Of a DNA stretch of 6,481 nt, positions 6,042 through 6,481 are shown piece by piece. Position 1 is the first letter of the stretch. Each line of letters starts with the position of its first letter. Origin of the DNA: CAZRIP01 sp964600165. Lineage in GTDB: Bacteria; Elusimicrobiota; Elusimicrobia; UBA1565; UBA9628. Both the position numbers and the translations under genes were made by a program. The notes below the pieces were generated by a model. The model did no database searches. It was given only the letters and a program-made list of their open reading frames with translations, and had not been told where the DNA came from. The stretch is from contig CAZRIP010000152.1 of assembly GCA_964600165.1 (NCBI GenBank), positions 1 to 6,481 on the forward strand, given 5' to 3'.

Positions 6042-6481
6042 AGCTCAGCGTCGTCATCCATGGTCATTTTTACCAGCCGCCGCGGGAGAACCCGTGGACG
6101 GGCGAGGTCGAGGCGCAGCCCTCGGCCGCGCCGGACCACGATTGGAACGCGCGCGTCGCGCGGGAATGCTATCTGCCCAACGGCGCCGCGCGCGTCGCCG
6201 ACGCCCAAGGGCGGACCGTCGCCGTCGTCAATAATTACGCGTTCATCAGCTTCAACTTCGGCCCGACGCTCCTGAGCTGGTACAAGCGGGCGCATCCCGA
6301 AGGCTACTCGAAGCTCCTCGACGCGGACCGCGACAGCGCGCGCCGCTTGGGCGGGCACGGCAACGCGATCGCGCAGGCCTACAATCACATGATCCTGCCG
6401 CTGGCCAACGCGCGCGATCGCCGGACGCAGGTCGCCTGGGGCCTCGAGGACTTCCGCCGCCGCTTCGGGCGCCAAGCGGAG
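6038..6481 (+). CDS. GH57 family glycoside hydrolase (DUF3536 type), N-terminal part (3' truncated)
   Basis: ATG at 6038 opens a frame that runs without a stop to the last base, giving the first 148 residues. The N-terminus carries the GH57 first conserved region as IHGHFYQPPRENPW (7-20), where the His-x-His and QPPR pattern is characteristic. NYAFISFNFGPTLLSW (66-81) and GGHGNAIAQAYNHMILPLA (105-123) follow, as in DUF3536-bearing GH57 proteins annotated as alpha-amylase or alpha-mannosidase-like. Known GH57 enzymes act on alpha-glucans (amylase, branching, 4-alpha-glucanotransferase) by a retaining mechanism; the catalytic Glu and Asp lie beyond the window, so activity cannot be judged. There is no signal peptide, suggesting a cytoplasmic role, perhaps glycogen or oligosaccharide turnover. 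The start overlaps the peptidase stop as ATGA, so translation is probably coupled; the nearest purine-rich site, GAGGAG at 6012-6017, is 20 bases away. Confidence 0.9.
   Translation, partial: MKLSVVIHGHFYQPPRENPWTGEVEAQPSAAPDHDWNARVARECYLPNGAARVADAQGRTVAVVNNYAFISFNFGPTLLSWYKRAHPEGYSKLLDADRDSARRLGGHGNAIAQAYNHMILPLANARDRRTQVAWGLEDFRRRFGRQAE

Overview
The window is very GC-rich and almost fully coding, as in a free-living bacterium with strong G/C at third codon positions. It holds five protein genes and a single 72-base gap between genes. No rRNA, tRNA, CRISPR array, insertion sequence or phage gene was seen. The gene set (a Pls/PosA-type protein, a membrane-linked DUF1460 hydrolase, a TPR and Ser/Thr kinase fusion, an M20 peptidase and a DUF3536-type GH57 glycosidase) suits a high-GC environmental Gram-negative lineage. 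The GH57 N-terminus reminds me of proteins from Elusimicrobiota, but this is recall, not a search result, so the taxonomic hint is weak.

Layout: (1) 2-1048, plus strand: the C-terminal 348 residues of a Pls/PosA-type protein, two left-handed beta-helix (hexapeptide) segments around a membrane region; its start lies outside the window. (2) 1049-2452, minus strand: a polytopic membrane segment fused to a DUF1460 (NlpC/P60-like amidase) domain. It converges on gene 1 with no bases between the stop codons, and a GC-only inverted repeat spans the junction. (3) 2453-2524: the divergent intergenic region, with a near-consensus sigma-70-type promoter for the plus strand and a Shine-Dalgarno-like site on the minus strand. 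(4) 2525-4720, plus: a secreted or membrane-anchored TPR protein with a C-terminal Hanks-type Ser/Thr kinase domain. (5) 4713-6041, plus: an M20-family metallopeptidase, starting with TTG and overlapping the kinase by 8 bases. (6) 6038-6481, plus: the N-terminal 148 residues of a GH57 glycosidase, overlapping the peptidase by 4 bases (ATGA) and running off the window.

Genes 4-6 look like one operon driven from the promoter at 2487-2515. The kinase has an unusual inferred arrangement: a cleavable signal peptide, an exported region with four cysteines and about four TPR repeats, one membrane helix, then a cytoplasmic C-terminal kinase whose alpha-C glutamate appears to be glutamine. The most interesting points are this kinase architecture, its apparently leaderless promoter, the membrane-DUF1460 fusion with an ambiguous (perhaps ATT) start, and the zero-gap convergent junction. 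I found no clear sign of an entirely new multi-gene system.
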